64,000 nt of DNA. Source: Branchiostoma floridae. Lineage: Eukaryota; Chordata; Leptocardii; Amphioxiformes; Branchiostomatidae. Position numbers and translations under genes: made by a program. This document shows positions 35,201 to 47,390 of the stretch, piece after piece. The stretch covers positions 17,401,959-17,465,958 of the forward strand of contig NC_049987.1 in the NCBI RefSeq assembly GCF_000003815.2. The letters run 5' to 3'. Numbering within the stretch: position 1 is the first letter of the stretch; every line of letters begins with the position of its first letter. The notes below the pieces were generated by a model. It worked only from the letters and a program-made list of their open reading frames with translations, did not search any database and was not told where the DNA came from.

Positions 35201-38200
35201 TGATATTCATATTCATACTGGAAAATATGGGCAGGGCATGGTTTTGTGGTTTTATAATCTTATGAAATCTTAAGTACAATGTAAATTTTAGTACCAGTAT
35301 GATCAAAAAGGCAACAAAACACATAAGTGTAAAAATATTAATTACTCTTTATGAAATTTGTTGAGCAATCTGTCAAATGTTTTGTCACTCAGTGGTTACA
35401 GTGCATCGAAAGCCTCTAGTGAAAAGGTGGTGTACTGCTGGGGGGAGGTACAGTTGTGAGACTCACGTGCGTCTGTTGTGCGTACGAGGTGCGGTGAACG
35501 CCGACCCAGACAGCTGCTCTGCGTACAGGCCATACGGACACTTCTGGGGATTGTTCTGAAAGGTGGTACACAAAAACTCTACTGACACTTATAACTTATC
35601 ATCATCATCATCTGGCGTCCCTGGTAAGGCGATGCACAGCATCTCTCCATAGCACTCAGTCTTTCATAGCTGCTCCCAAATCCTTAAGTAACTTATTATA
35701 AGTTCTAAATATAATACAATGTTCAACATCTAGATGAATGGAATTCATAGTGCAAAGGTTAGAAGCCCTTTTGATGTAAAATAAGTTATAAACATATGGT
35801 CATTTCATGCCTATGAAGCTTAAACTCAAATTACACAGTACTGATTTATAATTAGGGTTAATCCTGCAATTAGGTTGTATATATAAGACTTAACTCCAGC
35901 AGGCTATGCTTTGGGGTGGTTTAGCAGTAATCACCAGTACAGTACAGTACAGTACAGTAAACAAAGTACTAGTACTTACAGTATAAATTAATGTGTAATG
36001 TGTAATAGCCTTTATTGCACATTCATGCCCTATCGGGCTAAGTACAGGCATATAGATACAAAGGGTAGTAATGCAGTAAACATGGTTTCTAAGACTAATC
36101 TAAAACATAAATTCTAAAACTATTCTAATACATTTGTTCGGCTTCTTCTCGTTTCTTAGTTATGTTAAATATGTAGCTTGAGATGTGTTTGTATAATGTC
36201 GTTTGATCAAAGCTCATAAGAAAAATGAATTTTTCAACACTAGACATATATTCAAAGCGAGGGAACTTTCCTATAATATGGCTAAAAAGAATACTTCTAT
36301 CGTTACTATATAAACTACAATCTAATAGAAAGTGAGATTCATCTTCGATCTTGTTCAGGTTACAGAACTGACAGACTCTTTGCTCCAGAGGTGTGTGGTT
36401 GTGCCTCCCTGATTCAACACGGAGTTTGTGGCAGCTGATTCGTAGTTTGGTGATAATAGATCTTTGTCGTTCGTTCGGAATCTTAAGATACTCTTCTTCG
36501 TTATAGGTGGATTTGAACAGTCTGTATGAGCGTAATTTGTTCTTTGCGCATTTGCCCCTGTTGTCATTATGAATTTCGCATAGAAATGTTTGAAAGTAGA
36601 TGTCCTTTAAACGTTGTTGAATAGCAGAGATGATTGAGGGCACTTTTGAAACAATTGAGTGTGGAGAATGCCAAACAAAGGCATAACCGCATTCTTCTAA
36701 AGTTTTCCGCAAACCGGAAGCCCAACATTTACTACCTAAAGAGTCTAATTCTAATTGACATAAAAGTGCGTCTGTCTGGAGACTATCAGCCGGCACATTC
36801 AAGCAGACTCTAGTGAAAAACTTAATGGCGTTTAGGGAGGCCTCCAAGTGTAAGGGGTACCTCCCAAATTCAGCCCGTGCAGCAAGATTGCTAGCTGTTT
36901 ACTACTGTAAGATCTGTGCTATAACAAAAATGACACATGCTGTAAAGACTAGTCTTACCTGTCCTTTAGGCAGAGATCCAGGGCACCTGGGATCTTCTGA
37001 TGCAAACTCACTACCAAATCCTGACATATACTGTAACACATGTACAGATGGAGTTAAATGACTAAATATAATATGTTTATATAGAGTGAGCAGGGCTCGA
37101 AATACCACATGCATATGCAAGTTTGTGCATGTAAAATTGGTGTGGTGCAAGTAAGTTTGGACCAAACTTGCACCAGTGCAAGTTACTTTTATCCACTAAT
37201 ACCTGACTTTAGAAAAAGCTTACACACACCAAGAATATTGTCTGCCATTGAAAGGTAAAAGAAAACAACACTGAATAAAAAAAATAGCCTAAATTTGTTA
37301 TTTCTAAACTTGGTTAGACATCCAGGTAAACAAAATTTGAAGACAATTCCATCTCTATAATGCTAATAATTCCTATGGTGTTGTCTTACCTTGATTTGCA
37401 TATGAGTAAATACATTTTGCATACAATTTAGTGACTTTGATATGATCAACTGGATTTTCCAGTTATATGTGTTTGTATTGAGTTGTTCTAGCGATGGTTA
37501 AGAATAGTGATGGAAGTCACTCGCGATCGAAGAGTCCAGAAGAAATCTATTGATCTTATCAAGTTGTAGACATTGAATTGTCTTAAATTAAGCCTAAATT
37601 CACATTTGTTGTACAATTTGAAATCCAAAATAAAATACGCTTTGGAAAACAAATATCCAAACATGTGGTCTTTATGTATCCCCATATATTTGCAAATTTT
37701 CAGAAGAAGAATAAAGGGTTAACAGTTCACTATTTTGGGTTGTGCAAGTAAGTTTCTTTTGGTGCAAGTTACCTTTGGCTTAACTTGCACTGGTGCAAGT
37801 TGACTGAAAAGTGTATTTCGAGCCCTGGTGAGTGTGTGTGAGTGTGTTTATATAGACATTGGATAAGGAACAGACAACGACTGGTTTGCAAGGGTCGTGA
37901 GGTAGGCGATCTTAAACAGGCACAGGAGACGTCACCACCTCAAGCCTGTATCTGTCACTTGGTACACCTTAGTGTCAACATCATCTGAGTTATGCAACAA
38001 TTCAAAGCTTCCAAATAACAGTAAATTTTTGGAGGCGCATAATATCATCCATCTTTATACCTTGACAGAAAAAAAATACTGTTCGTAATTGTATACAATT
38101 CGTTATTGTCACAGTGCCCCGTAGCAAACCATCAGTCCTGGAATGCCACTGTCAGTGGCTGGACAGGCACTGACAGAGGCATTTCAGACGCAAATCAGCA

Positions 38201-41200
38201 GAAGACCTCCACTGACAGGCCTGCAATACGTCTGGCAAGTACAAATCGGGCTCTGCACTGATCTGGGACTGTCTTGACAGGCCTGAAAGCGCTTAGGACT
38301 GTCTTGACAGGCCTGAAATACGACTGTTGATGACAGTCCCACCACTGTCAGCCATGGCAAATCACAATCTTGTATTAATTAGGCATCTAGCGAATCAGAT
38401 ACCAGCTCTTTTAATTGGCTGCAGGCCCAGGGAAGTTTGAACTGAGACAGTTAGGTTTTGAGCTCAGCTAGAGAAGGACAGCAGGGATATTTACTCTGTA
38501 TCCAGGCCTCCATCTCTCAGACTTTGCAGCTTGGAAAGGAGATTGATTGCCATAACTATTGTTTGGAAGTACTGTGGATGTGGGGGGAAGTGTACATCAT
38601 GTTTCTGAGGTAAGATATTAGTGACAAATGGCCACATTTTGAATTTTGACAATTGTTGGGAGGGGGGCATGGCAGACTGTGCTATAGACTGGGTGCCTTA
38701 AACAAATAGGTACAGAATTAACAATCATGTACATTTGTGTACCGTCAGTTGTTGTCTTGTTCTTTAAGAGACTTATTTGGTTGTGGTTTCAGAACTTCAT
38801 ATTATAAGCATTTTAAACTTGTCAAATCAATGACAGAGGAGGTATTGACGATGCCCCATTCTTGTCTATAATGGTCTTAAATCTGCTTCAGTTACTTTTT
38901 GAAGCATTTTGCAGTTGCATAAATTTCTGTACTCTATGTAGATAGAACCTAGTTAGCCAAAATCTTTCTATTGTTCAGTTTTTGTATAATTTTTACCTCC
39001 AAAATCTAGTACATGAGCAGAAGTGTTTTGTTATGTAAGAGCAGATCTACGACTGTCAGCGACTGTTTTACGTCTGTCAGCCTCTGGGAATCCACGACTG
39101 TCAGCCATGATTCAACGACTGTTTTACGACTGTTCTACGACTGTCAGCCACTGGGAATCTATGACTGTCAGTCATGATTTAACGACTGTTTCTACGACTG
39201 AAAATTTGCATATTTTGTGAATAATTAGTGGCTGATACAGTGCACTGACAGGCCCTGATCAGAGGCAAAACAGTGCTGTCTGACAGTCACTGACAGTGCC
39301 ATTCCAGGCCTGATAGTTTGTTAAGGGGCATGATAACTGGTTTGATTTCACATATTGTGTTAGCATAAAAAAAGCAGTGCCTTGTGTGCTAGCAGACCTA
39401 CATGTAATATTAAAGGAATTTGTACACAGGCAGACTCCTGTGAGAATTTGCTCTTATGCAATTTACGCCAACATAGATTAAGTTCTCAAAATGGCAAGAA
39501 GGACTGATTTATGCCAAAGTGTTGGTAAATGTCTCATAATGATACTGGTGCAAAATTAAACAAATTTACCATTTAGAGATAAGCTGAGGCAAGTCCGAGA
39601 GTGCGGACACGCTAGTGCGTTCCTGTCCGTTGACAGTGGAGTACAGTCAGTGGCACGTGACCAAATTCTCACAGGGTCTATGACGACACGAGTTTACCTG
39701 TACAAATTCCTTACTATGTGTATATAGGTCTGCTAGCACACTGGCAAACACTCAGTAATTTTTATTATAGCTCGTCACGGTTGACTTGCACTGATGTACT
39801 TATTAAACATGTAAATGATGATGTAATAAATTCCATTATGCTTTAAAGTTTTTATGAGGTTGTTCTTTACGGCATCTCGCAAAACATTTCTGATAACAGA
39901 TAACATGATATGGACGGATCAGAGACAATATATCAGCCGCCCAGCCATGTAGTATATCGAACGTCGATGGAACGGTTTTTATTTTCTTAAGTATCCATCC
40001 GCCGTGCATAGTAACGCCGTTGCTAAGGGCGCAGTTTTCCCGCGCGCCAACGAGATGAAATTTCATCCGAGTTGACAGCTGATTGCATCACGATGTGTGA
40101 CCTTTCAGCGAAATGACGGTAAGTGTCGGATGTGTTTGCTATCTGCTCTCCATTTAATCCATTTCTGTGGGGTTTTACAACGATTTTAATTTGTTTTATG
40201 ATCAAACTTGGAACACAGTCAAATTAGCAAAATGGCAGCGTCGTAAAGAGTTGAAAATTCGGCGATTTTCAGATTGGGGGCGTTTGCTTTTCGCACTTAG
40301 ATCCTTATTCATTTGATGGTGCGTCAGAACCATTTAACCCTTGTCTATATCCCGTGTGAAAATCCCGTTGGTTTGAAATCTGGGTAGATACGTAATTCAA
40401 AGTCTGCCTAGGTCACTTTTTAGCGATTTTTCGCCAACATGCTGGTGTTCGTAGTGTAAGTCCTATGAGGTTTTTTTACTGGGCGGGCCCTGTTACATGT
40501 GACAAATTTGCTTTATCGTCGGTATTTCTTGTAAACACAATAACCACTGAGGTGCAAACCTGCATGGCTTGGTGTAAAATGTTGATATACGTGACAAATT
40601 TTCTGACTCAGAATTTGTTAGTGAGGATATATTTGGCGCTCAGAGAAATTTTAATCGAAAACAGCGGAGAATTTGGCCGTGAAAAACCTATCCTTCAATG
40701 CGTTACATAGCCTGACATCCTCTGAAAGCCCCAAAACTAATACAGGAGGTCGAAAAAAATCCAGCAAAAAACAGATAATAGTTGCTAAGCCACAGGACAA
40801 CAAAGCTGGTTTAAAATGTATTACGAATTGAACCACAGAACGTGTATCAAAAACAGCAATTGTGTATCAAAAGAAACAACAAGTCTTTACAATTACTTGT
40901 AGGAGGTACATTTAGGTTGTCTTGTTCATCTTAGCAGACTCAGCTGAGGTAATCAATGTTTGATATACAACATGTATTGCCAAGAAAGATCAAAGAAGTA
41001 CACTTTTATAAGGTAACGGTTATAAATTGACTCCAAGGATGGATGGTACATAGATAGCTGGATAGACTACAAAATTATAATAATAATAATAATAATAATA
41101 ATATCTGTTGTATTTGCATCCAGTAAAAAAAGATTGCAATCCCATGGCAACTTAGTTGTCCCTATTTGGCCAAATTCTTCTATTTTTTCTTCCAGCTGAG

Positions 41201-44200
41201 TAGCTGACACATAGTACATACTGTTAACTGAGTTTTATTCAACTTGTGAGGAGTAAGGGATAAGTGTAATATTGTAACCTGTTAGTAAGAGTACTTAGTT
41301 GTGAGGAGGGAAAGAGATGAGTGTTATATTGCAACCTGTAAGAGTAGTGAGGCGGATAGAGATAAGTGTGATAATATCAGTGTAACCTGTAAGAGAAGTG
41401 AGGAAGGGGATAGAGATTAGTGTTATACTGTAAACTGTAAGAGTAATGAGGGGGATAGAGATTTATTGTTATACCGTAAACTGTAAGAGTAGTGAGGGGG
41501 GTAGAGATTTATTGTTATACCGTAAACTGAAAGAGTAGTGAGGGGGACAGAGATGAGTGTTATACCGTAAACTGTAAGAGTAGTGAAGGGGATAGAGATG
41601 AGTGTTATACCATAAACTGTAAGAGTAGTGAGGGGGATAGAGATTTATTGTTATACCGTAAACTGTAAGAGTAGTGAGGGGGATAGAGATGAGTGTTATA
41701 CCGTAAACTGTAAGAGTAGTGAAGGGGATAGAGATTAGTGTTATACCGTAAACTGTAAGAGTAGTGAAGGGGATAGAGATGAGTGTTATACCGTAAACTG
41801 TAAGAGTAGTGAGGGGGATAGAGATTAGTGTTATACCGTAAACTGTAAGAGTAGTGAAGGGGATAGAGATGAGTGTTATACCGTAAACTGTAAGAGTAGT
41901 GAAGGGGATAGAGATTAGTGTTATACCGTAAACTGTAAGAGTAGTGAAGGGGATAGAGATTAGTGTTATACCGTAAACTGTAAGAGTAGTGAGGGGGATA
42001 GAGATTAGTGTTATACCGTAAACTGTAAGAGTAGTGAAGGGGATAGAGATGAGTGTTATACCGTAAACTGTAAGAGTAGTGAGGGGGATAGAGATTAGTG
42101 TTATACCGTAAACTGTAAGAGTAGTGAAGGGGATAGAGATTAGTGTTATACCGTAAACTGTAAGAGTAGTGAGGGGGATAGAGATTAGTGTTATACCGTA
42201 AACTGTAAGAGTAGTGAGGGGGACAGAGATGAGTGTTATACCGTAAACTGTAAGAGTAGTGAGGGGGATAGAGATTAGTGTTATACCGTAAACTGTAAGA
42301 GTAGTGAAGGGGATAGAGATGAGTGTTATACCGTAAACTGTAAGAGTAGTGAGGGGGATAGAGATTAGTGTTATACCGTAAACTGTAAGAGTAGTGAAGG
42401 GGATAGAGATTAGTGTTATACCGTAAACTGTAAGAGTAGTGAGGGGGATAGAGATTAGTGTTATACCGTAAACTGTAAGAGTAGTGAGGGGGACAGAGAT
42501 GAGTGTTATACCGTAAACTGTGATCATTATGATGATATAACCTATAAGAGTAGTGGGGAGGGGGAGATGTGAGTGATATTATCCAATGTTTGTATAATAG
42601 TTATGTGTTATCAATGAACAGTAACTACCAGTATCATGGCAGCATGACAGATGGAAATTACAGTAACATGTTTTCTGTTTATGGACATGAATTGCTATAA
42701 ATGTTGTTAATAATGCCCTAATTTGCATGATAATAGCAACAATATTATGATATTTAGCAAGATGATATCTGAAGTAGGAATGAGGGTAGTTTTGAATATT
42801 CAGCTCAAAAGGACTTTTGACTGAGGTTATGCCAATGACATATTACAATATTATACTACTTGTGCTACTAAACACCTTGATTGCATAATTAATGTCCGAA
42901 TATTACTAGTATGTTCCCTTTGACAAACTTGGTACGTGGTATAGGGAGGTTAGCTAAACATGTCAATATAATGAATTATATCCAAGTATATCCTGGATAC
43001 TAATTAGGACCGAATGAGCATAATCATGATAATTTGGACTATTTCTCTCATAATTAATGCTATGGATGTCATATTGGAGGTGAAGGGAAGGTGCATACAG
43101 CAAAATGTGAATTATGTTAGTGAGTACTTCATGTGCATATTTGATGCAGAAACTGCTAATTTCTTCTGGTCAATGGTAGGGATTTCCTATAAGACATGTA
43201 GGTAGCTCTAGGATAGGTAAATACAATGGCATGTGGGTAATGCTCATGATGACCTTATTTCCATTTTAATGCAGAAATTCATTAATGATTCCTTTTGTGG
43301 TAAATGGGAGGGACTTAATGGTGGAGACATAAGATTAAGAAGCTTGACAAATGGCCAATTCCAAGAAGTATGTGTTGTGCTACTTAGCATCTAATCTGCA
43401 TAATAGATAATGACATTTTATACTTTCTTTATTACTGAAATATCATGCACTTTGTTCAAAATGTTACATTTCTATATAGTTGGCAGTATAGTCATTAGGA
43501 TGTAACAATGATTAGTCATTGTGAATGAAGATTCTTGATATTTATATTTCATAACATACTATGAAATATCATGTTTTATACAGGTGATGTTGTGCTGTGG
43601 ATCTGAGGAGGGGGACAGCTGTTTTAGCCAGTGACATCATTTGGCTTGATGGGAATTAGACAAACTTGGCCAAGCAACCACCTGTCAGCACATCAAAACA
43701 GTCCCATCCATTCTTACAGAGTTTAGAACCCTTCCCAAGCTACCTACTGTCTTTACCAGTAACATTTTTTGTAGTTTTCAGGGGTCTTTCACACCTCTCT
43801 AAACAACCAAAATTGACATAAAGCCCAGCAGCAGCCATGTCTGATGAAAGGTCCTTGGTCAAAATGGGAATGTCTGCATGTTCTAGCACTAGCAACCATT
43901 CATTTTATTCTAACATCATAATCAGAAACAATCCACAAATTAATCTTCACAAAAATTTGTTAATGACAATAGACTATTATGTACCTTTTTGGGACATGTC
44001 ATTGAATTCAGTAAAGCACATTAAAACTTTGCACTGTGCTATTTGCACCAGTGGGCATTTTGACATACTGAGAAACTTATGAAAGCACTTGTTTGGTCTG
44101 TTTAGGAACAGATAACTACAAAACAAACCATGTTTGATTCATTGTTAGACAAACTCAGCACTGATTGTTAAACAATGGTTTCTTAAAATTTGTCTAACTA

Positions 44201-45986
44201 ACATGGATGTTAAAAACTGTGTAAATACCTTTCATGCGAACTAAGATATCCTGCAAATGGGATCATTTATTATGTTTTTGGCCCAACCAACCAACTAGAT
44301 CCAACTAGTTTTGATCAACTAACTGACTTCAGCATGCATTTTTGCTCAGTCCCATGATATATATATATGAGTGGTTCCCCACGACAAGTTTGTACATCAT
44401 TTCACTCAACTGTAATTATATAACTCTGGCTATAAATTGTTGTTGTTTGATTACAAATCTTGTTTCTAATTTGGCATTGATATTTATACATGACATGTTT
44501 GTTCAATAAAATTTGGCTAGTATTTAACAAATATGACTTTATTTCATATTGTTCAATAGCACTTAGGGCTAGTTATCATAAACTTCAGATGAAGGTAGGA
44601 AAGAAGAGAAAGTTGACCCTTCTGGATTAATACAAGGTGCATTATTGACTATGCATCATCACATGCCCCTTATATGCAACATCACAGATCAAAACACAAT
44701 GTATTACTTATCTAATCTAGTGTGATCTAGTGTGAGTATGAAATGTAACTAACAAACTGTAGGGTAAACCCTGGAGACGTGATTAAAAATGACAATGGTA
44801 GGACAAACTCTGAGCTATCTCATAGTTTTGATTATTTCAAGGTGATTTCAAGCTGGAAAAAACCCCTCTTGCTAGTGTCACAAACACATTGAAAACGATA
44901 CAGTGTGCGTAGATAAGAGCTAAATGTAATTTTAAGTTGGAACGCTTGGTAAGATTTTAAAGGATTGACAACTTGGCTTGATAAATGGGAACTTTCTTTG
45001 ACTGATTGATGAGACTTGCAGATGAAACAATTACTCTAAGTACAATATGAACGAACGGTCGGTATAGCATATTATAAACTAAAAGAGAAAGTGAGGGACG
45101 CGTCTATAGATTCTCCAAGCAGAGATTTCGGTCGGGAGGCGTCGACCGAAACCTCCGCCTGAAGAAAAATACGCGCTCCGCTGCACGCGTGCTGTTTGTA
45201 TAACGTTTAATATAACGTTATAGTGGTGCGTTCTTTTTCTGGAATCAAAATAACCGCTCCGAATGACATCGCCTCGCGCGGATTGGGGGCATCTGCTTTT
45301 CGCACTCGAAATGTATGATAAACCATATATCGACAGAAAGTACAATTTTCGCTCTTTCATACACGCTAAATTTCCTGTTGGTTTGAAACCTACACCATGG
45401 TAAAAACAACAAAGGAATTTACACGAAAATTACGTGTTTTCGAGCCGTAGTATTGGCGGGAAGGCGATAAAATAGCAGTTAAAAAAACTATAAGAGTAAA
45501 AAATGAAGCTGAAATATTGTAAATAACTGGAAAATAAGAAGATACAGGGTTAAATACTCCAGCGGCAAGGTTTCTTGCAAGGGGTGTCTACGCCCGGAGT
45601 CATGGAACGGACTACTTTCTCTCGCGGAAGGAAAATAAAACTGCCTCGAACTCTCGACGTGGCTGGGCGGCTGATATGGGACGATATCAGTCCATATTTG
45701 GAAAAAAATAGTGGGCGCGTCAGGTGACAGCCAATGAGCGATCGCTATCGGCGACACACCCCCAAGCACGTACGCGTTCTGTGCATGCCTACGTGGTAGA
45801 TTACAAAAACATTTACGCAGTTACGGCTATATTCATCCTCCATTACTCTCGCCAACCACATAGATAAAGTCCTAACATGTTTAACGTCATATTGAAGCTA
45901 ATTTTGAGGAATATTTCCTATGATAATGCATATAAAACCTTACGATAAGCTACAGAAAACGCAAAACTCACCCGAAGTGGCGCCAT
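29296..45986 (-). CDS. HGD: Homogentisate 1,2-dioxygenase
   Basis: Thirteen coding exons join in phase to 442 aa (human enzyme 445): 45,972-45,986, 36,959-37,030, 35,467-35,555, 34,901-35,006, 34,575-34,634, 34,107-34,233, 33,497-33,576, 32,840-32,939, 32,187-32,314, 31,390-31,494, 30,793-30,919, 30,065-30,246 and 29,296-29,433 (TAA). The enzyme opens the homogentisate ring to maleylacetoacetate in tyrosine breakdown, using Fe(II) and O2 in the cytosol. The three iron ligands are kept: His336 and Glu342 in YYHRNCMSEF, His372 in TPHGPD. Other family blocks are [42 protein letters not shown] and VVAWHGNY. Exon 1 codes only MAPLR, matching MAELK of the human protein before YxSGFG; this remote exon is the least certain part. 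Introns 1 and 2 carry transposons and a minisatellite. Confidence 0.95.
29682..29722. repeat. (CA)n microsatellite in HGD last intron
   Basis: ACACAAACACACACACACAC followed by further CA-rich sequence to TGCACACACACAG. Confidence 0.85.
33018..33399. mobile_element. hAT-like MITE with perfect 8-bp target duplication (HGD intron)
   Basis: The element (33,026-33,391) starts TAGTGGTGCGTACC and ends GGTACGCACCCCTA. TGTATAAA flanks it on both sides (33,018-33,025 and 33,392-33,399). The interior contains palindromic TTCAGGTCCGGAC / GTCCGGACCTGAA. No transposase. Related to the elements at 47,399 and 59,678. Confidence 0.85.
35985..36905 (-). mobile_element. Non-LTR retrotransposon (LINE) 3' part in HGD intron 2
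   Basis: A minus-strand open frame of 240 codons (36,125-36,847, continuing upstream without ATG to a stop near 36,895) encodes the C-terminal region of a LINE polyprotein. It contains [16 protein letters not shown] and a zinc-knuckle-like [19 protein letters not shown]. The 3' end (TGCAATAAAGGCTATTACAC) carries a short TAATGTG-type tail at about 35,988-36,005. The reverse transcriptase is missing, so this is a 5'-truncated copy. It must be spliced out of HGD transcripts; it is in HGD sense orientation. Confidence 0.8.
37091..37827. mobile_element. hAT-like non-autonomous element in HGD intron 1
   Basis: Ends are CAGGGCTCGAAATAC and GTATTTCGAGCCCTG, perfect 14-15-bp inverted repeats with CAGGG...CCCTG termini. 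Subterminal TGCAAGTAAGTTT/AACTTGCACCAGTGCAAGTT repeats occur at both ends. The flanks (AGAGTGAG and GTGAGTGT) are not an exact duplication. No coding frame. Confidence 0.75.
38115..39330. mobile_element. 1.2-kb inverted-repeat element in HGD intron 1
   Basis: The left end TGCCCCGTAGCAAACCATCA and right end GATAGTTTGTTAAGGGGCA are inverted repeats that continue through CCTGGAATG...CACTGTCAGTG. Inside are many copies of CGACTGTCAGCC or TGACAGGCCTG. No transposase recognised. Confidence 0.7.
40255..40390. repeat. Dispersed 130-bp repeat, copy 1
   Basis: GATTGGGGGCGTTTGCTTTTCGCACT and CCCGTTGGTTTGAAATC match 45,283-45,395 (GATTGGGGGCATCTGCTTTT, CCTGTTGGTTTGAAACC). The flanking CpG-rich block (39,960-40,130) contains a donor-like ACG|GTAAGT at 40,117 (+). 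Confidence 0.5.
41077..41102. repeat. (ATA)n microsatellite
   Basis: About eight ATA/AAT triplets. Confidence 0.8.
41400..42530. repeat. 45-bp minisatellite in HGD intron 1
   Basis: About 24 near-identical head-to-tail 45-bp units containing CCGTAAACTGTAAGAGTAGT and GGGGATAGAGATGAGTGTTA; looser units extend upstream to about 41,270. Because 45 is divisible by three, the minus strand is open for 352 codons of a 15-residue repeat, but there is no promoter, splice or codon evidence for a gene. Units alternate AGGGG/GGGGG and GATGAG/GATTAG variants. Confidence 0.93.
42540..45282. other. HGD intron 1, no gene recognised
   Basis: AT-rich sequence with a degenerate mariner-like terminus near 43,670 and a short (TA)n at 44,361. 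No exon supported on either strand. Confidence 0.45.
45283..45395. repeat. Dispersed 130-bp repeat, copy 2
   Basis: Matches 40,255-40,390 as described there. A neighbouring CpG-rich block at 45,100-45,280 contains TCTCCAAGCAGAG, which recurs in short form near 46,195. Confidence 0.45.
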
Positions 45987-46018
45987 CTTGTTTGACCCGG
46001 TGATGACCTTGTGAGGAG

Positions 46019-46028
46019 GTCACATGAC
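46019..46028. promoter_or_regulatory. Palindromic E-box upstream of HGD
   Basis: GTCACATGAC lies about 35 bases before the HGD start codon in a CpG-containing, TATA-less region. It resembles sites for USF/TFE-type bHLH-zip factors. Function is inferred from position only. Confidence 0.3.
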
Positions 46029-46915
46029 TGTCGCCTGACGCCTCTCGTTCCCAGCCCAGGCACCCTCGTGTTGATCTCAAAGCAGATGTAGGGTGGATTG
46101 TTTTGCGTGTGTTTTTCTGACGTTTTGTGCGCGTTTCTACTTGATCTCATGATGAGACAGAACTTGTCAGAAGCGAAACTTGAAGAAGAAAATAATCTCC
46201 AAGCAGATTCCTCCGGTGACATTAAAACAGTAACATAAATCTCTTCTTCGGAGATTAGAAGAAAATACTGAGAAAGATGTTGCAAAAACAGGCATAAAAC
46301 ACTGACAAGGAAGTGGATTTTTACAAATAGTTATGAATAAATATTCTTTAGTTTCTAGAAGTACTTCAAGAGAGGATCATCTTTAAAGAAATCAATCAAC
46401 CGAATGGAATTTACTAAGTAGATATGGGACTAGATATGGGTCTGACTCGGGCAGCTCAAAGACTGCAGTACTATCATGGCTTACTAGTCGGCGCTTCAGT
46501 ACCGCCGAGTTGCAAAATACGGTACAGTATAATAGTAGTACACGAGGCACTATCTCCGTCACGGCCAAATCGTTACATAAAAGCTCTCCGACAATTTATC
46601 TTCACAATTTAAAATATATATATATATAACTTCCTGACATAAATAGTACTCAACAAAAACATGAAATGTTCACACGTACAAATTATGTCATCAGCTTACA
46701 AGTTCCCCTCGACATGAATTACAGTAAAATGTAAGCCAGTCCATATTTGCCAGCAAATACTTATTTCTAATCAATATGTGAAATTAAAATAAAATACTCA
46801 CTTATCTTACACCAGAAGGGTATTTTGTTTGCAGCAATAGTAAAGAAATAAATTCACAGACTGTGAAAAGGTTTCGCTGAAAATTTCTAAAGCATGCACG
46901 ACGCAAAAACAAAAC

Positions 46916-46921
46916 AAAAAA
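46916..46921 (-). terminator. RNA polymerase III terminator of tRNA-Tyr
   Basis: TTTTTT on the minus strand two bases after the discriminator base. Confidence 0.8.
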
Positions 46922-46922
46922 C

Positions 46923-47008
46923 TCCTTCGAGCCGGATTCGAACCAGCGACCTAAGGATTCCAATGACTCCACTACAGTGCTCCGCTCTACCAACTGAGCT
47001 ATCGAAGG
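46923..47008 (-). tRNA. tRNA-Tyr (GTA) with 13-nt intron
   Basis: Minus strand: acceptor stem CCTTCGA/TCGAAGG, D arm TAGCTCAGTTGGTAGAGC, anticodon GTA in CTGTAG, then a 13-nt intron TGGAGTCATTGGA directly after position 37, and T arm GCTGGTTCGAATCCGGC. The length of 86 equals 73 plus 13. Eukaryotic tRNA-Tyr genes characteristically carry an intron here. The anticodon stem has an unusual C30-C40 mismatch (GAGCA opposite TCCTT). A T6 terminator follows. Confidence 0.92.
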
Positions 47009-47390
47009 ATTTGTATGCAAATGGAGTTACATTGTTAATTATATTATGAAGATTTAGTCAAGTAATGGTCCACATTCAACCGAGGACCTCATTTATTCAG
47101 CCATTTGGGCGAATTTTTAACGAAGTGGAAAGTTAGAAAGCTATTACGGAATGTTTCCTCTGGCATTCTTTGCAAATGACAATGACACTACAGAGTTCAA
47201 AGTTGAATACTAGTATATGATGTTGCATTGTTTGTATCTAGTCTAGCCTTGGGGTGTTGCAAGCGACCTGGCAGGTCATTAACAACAATAGACGGAGTAC
47301 GTTCACTTGCTGATATGTCATACGTACATGCGTGCTTTGCTTTGCTTTGTGTTTCTTCATTGAGAGATAAGCTGTCTTGCGATGACATTG

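Noticed and set aside
41469-42527. 352-codon minus-strand open frame
   Set aside because: A 45-bp minisatellite in an intron, open only because the unit is divisible by three.
46802-47020. 72-codon minus-strand frame reading SIAQLVERSTVVESLESL
   Set aside because: It is the translation of the tRNA-Tyr gene, a common artefact, not a protein.
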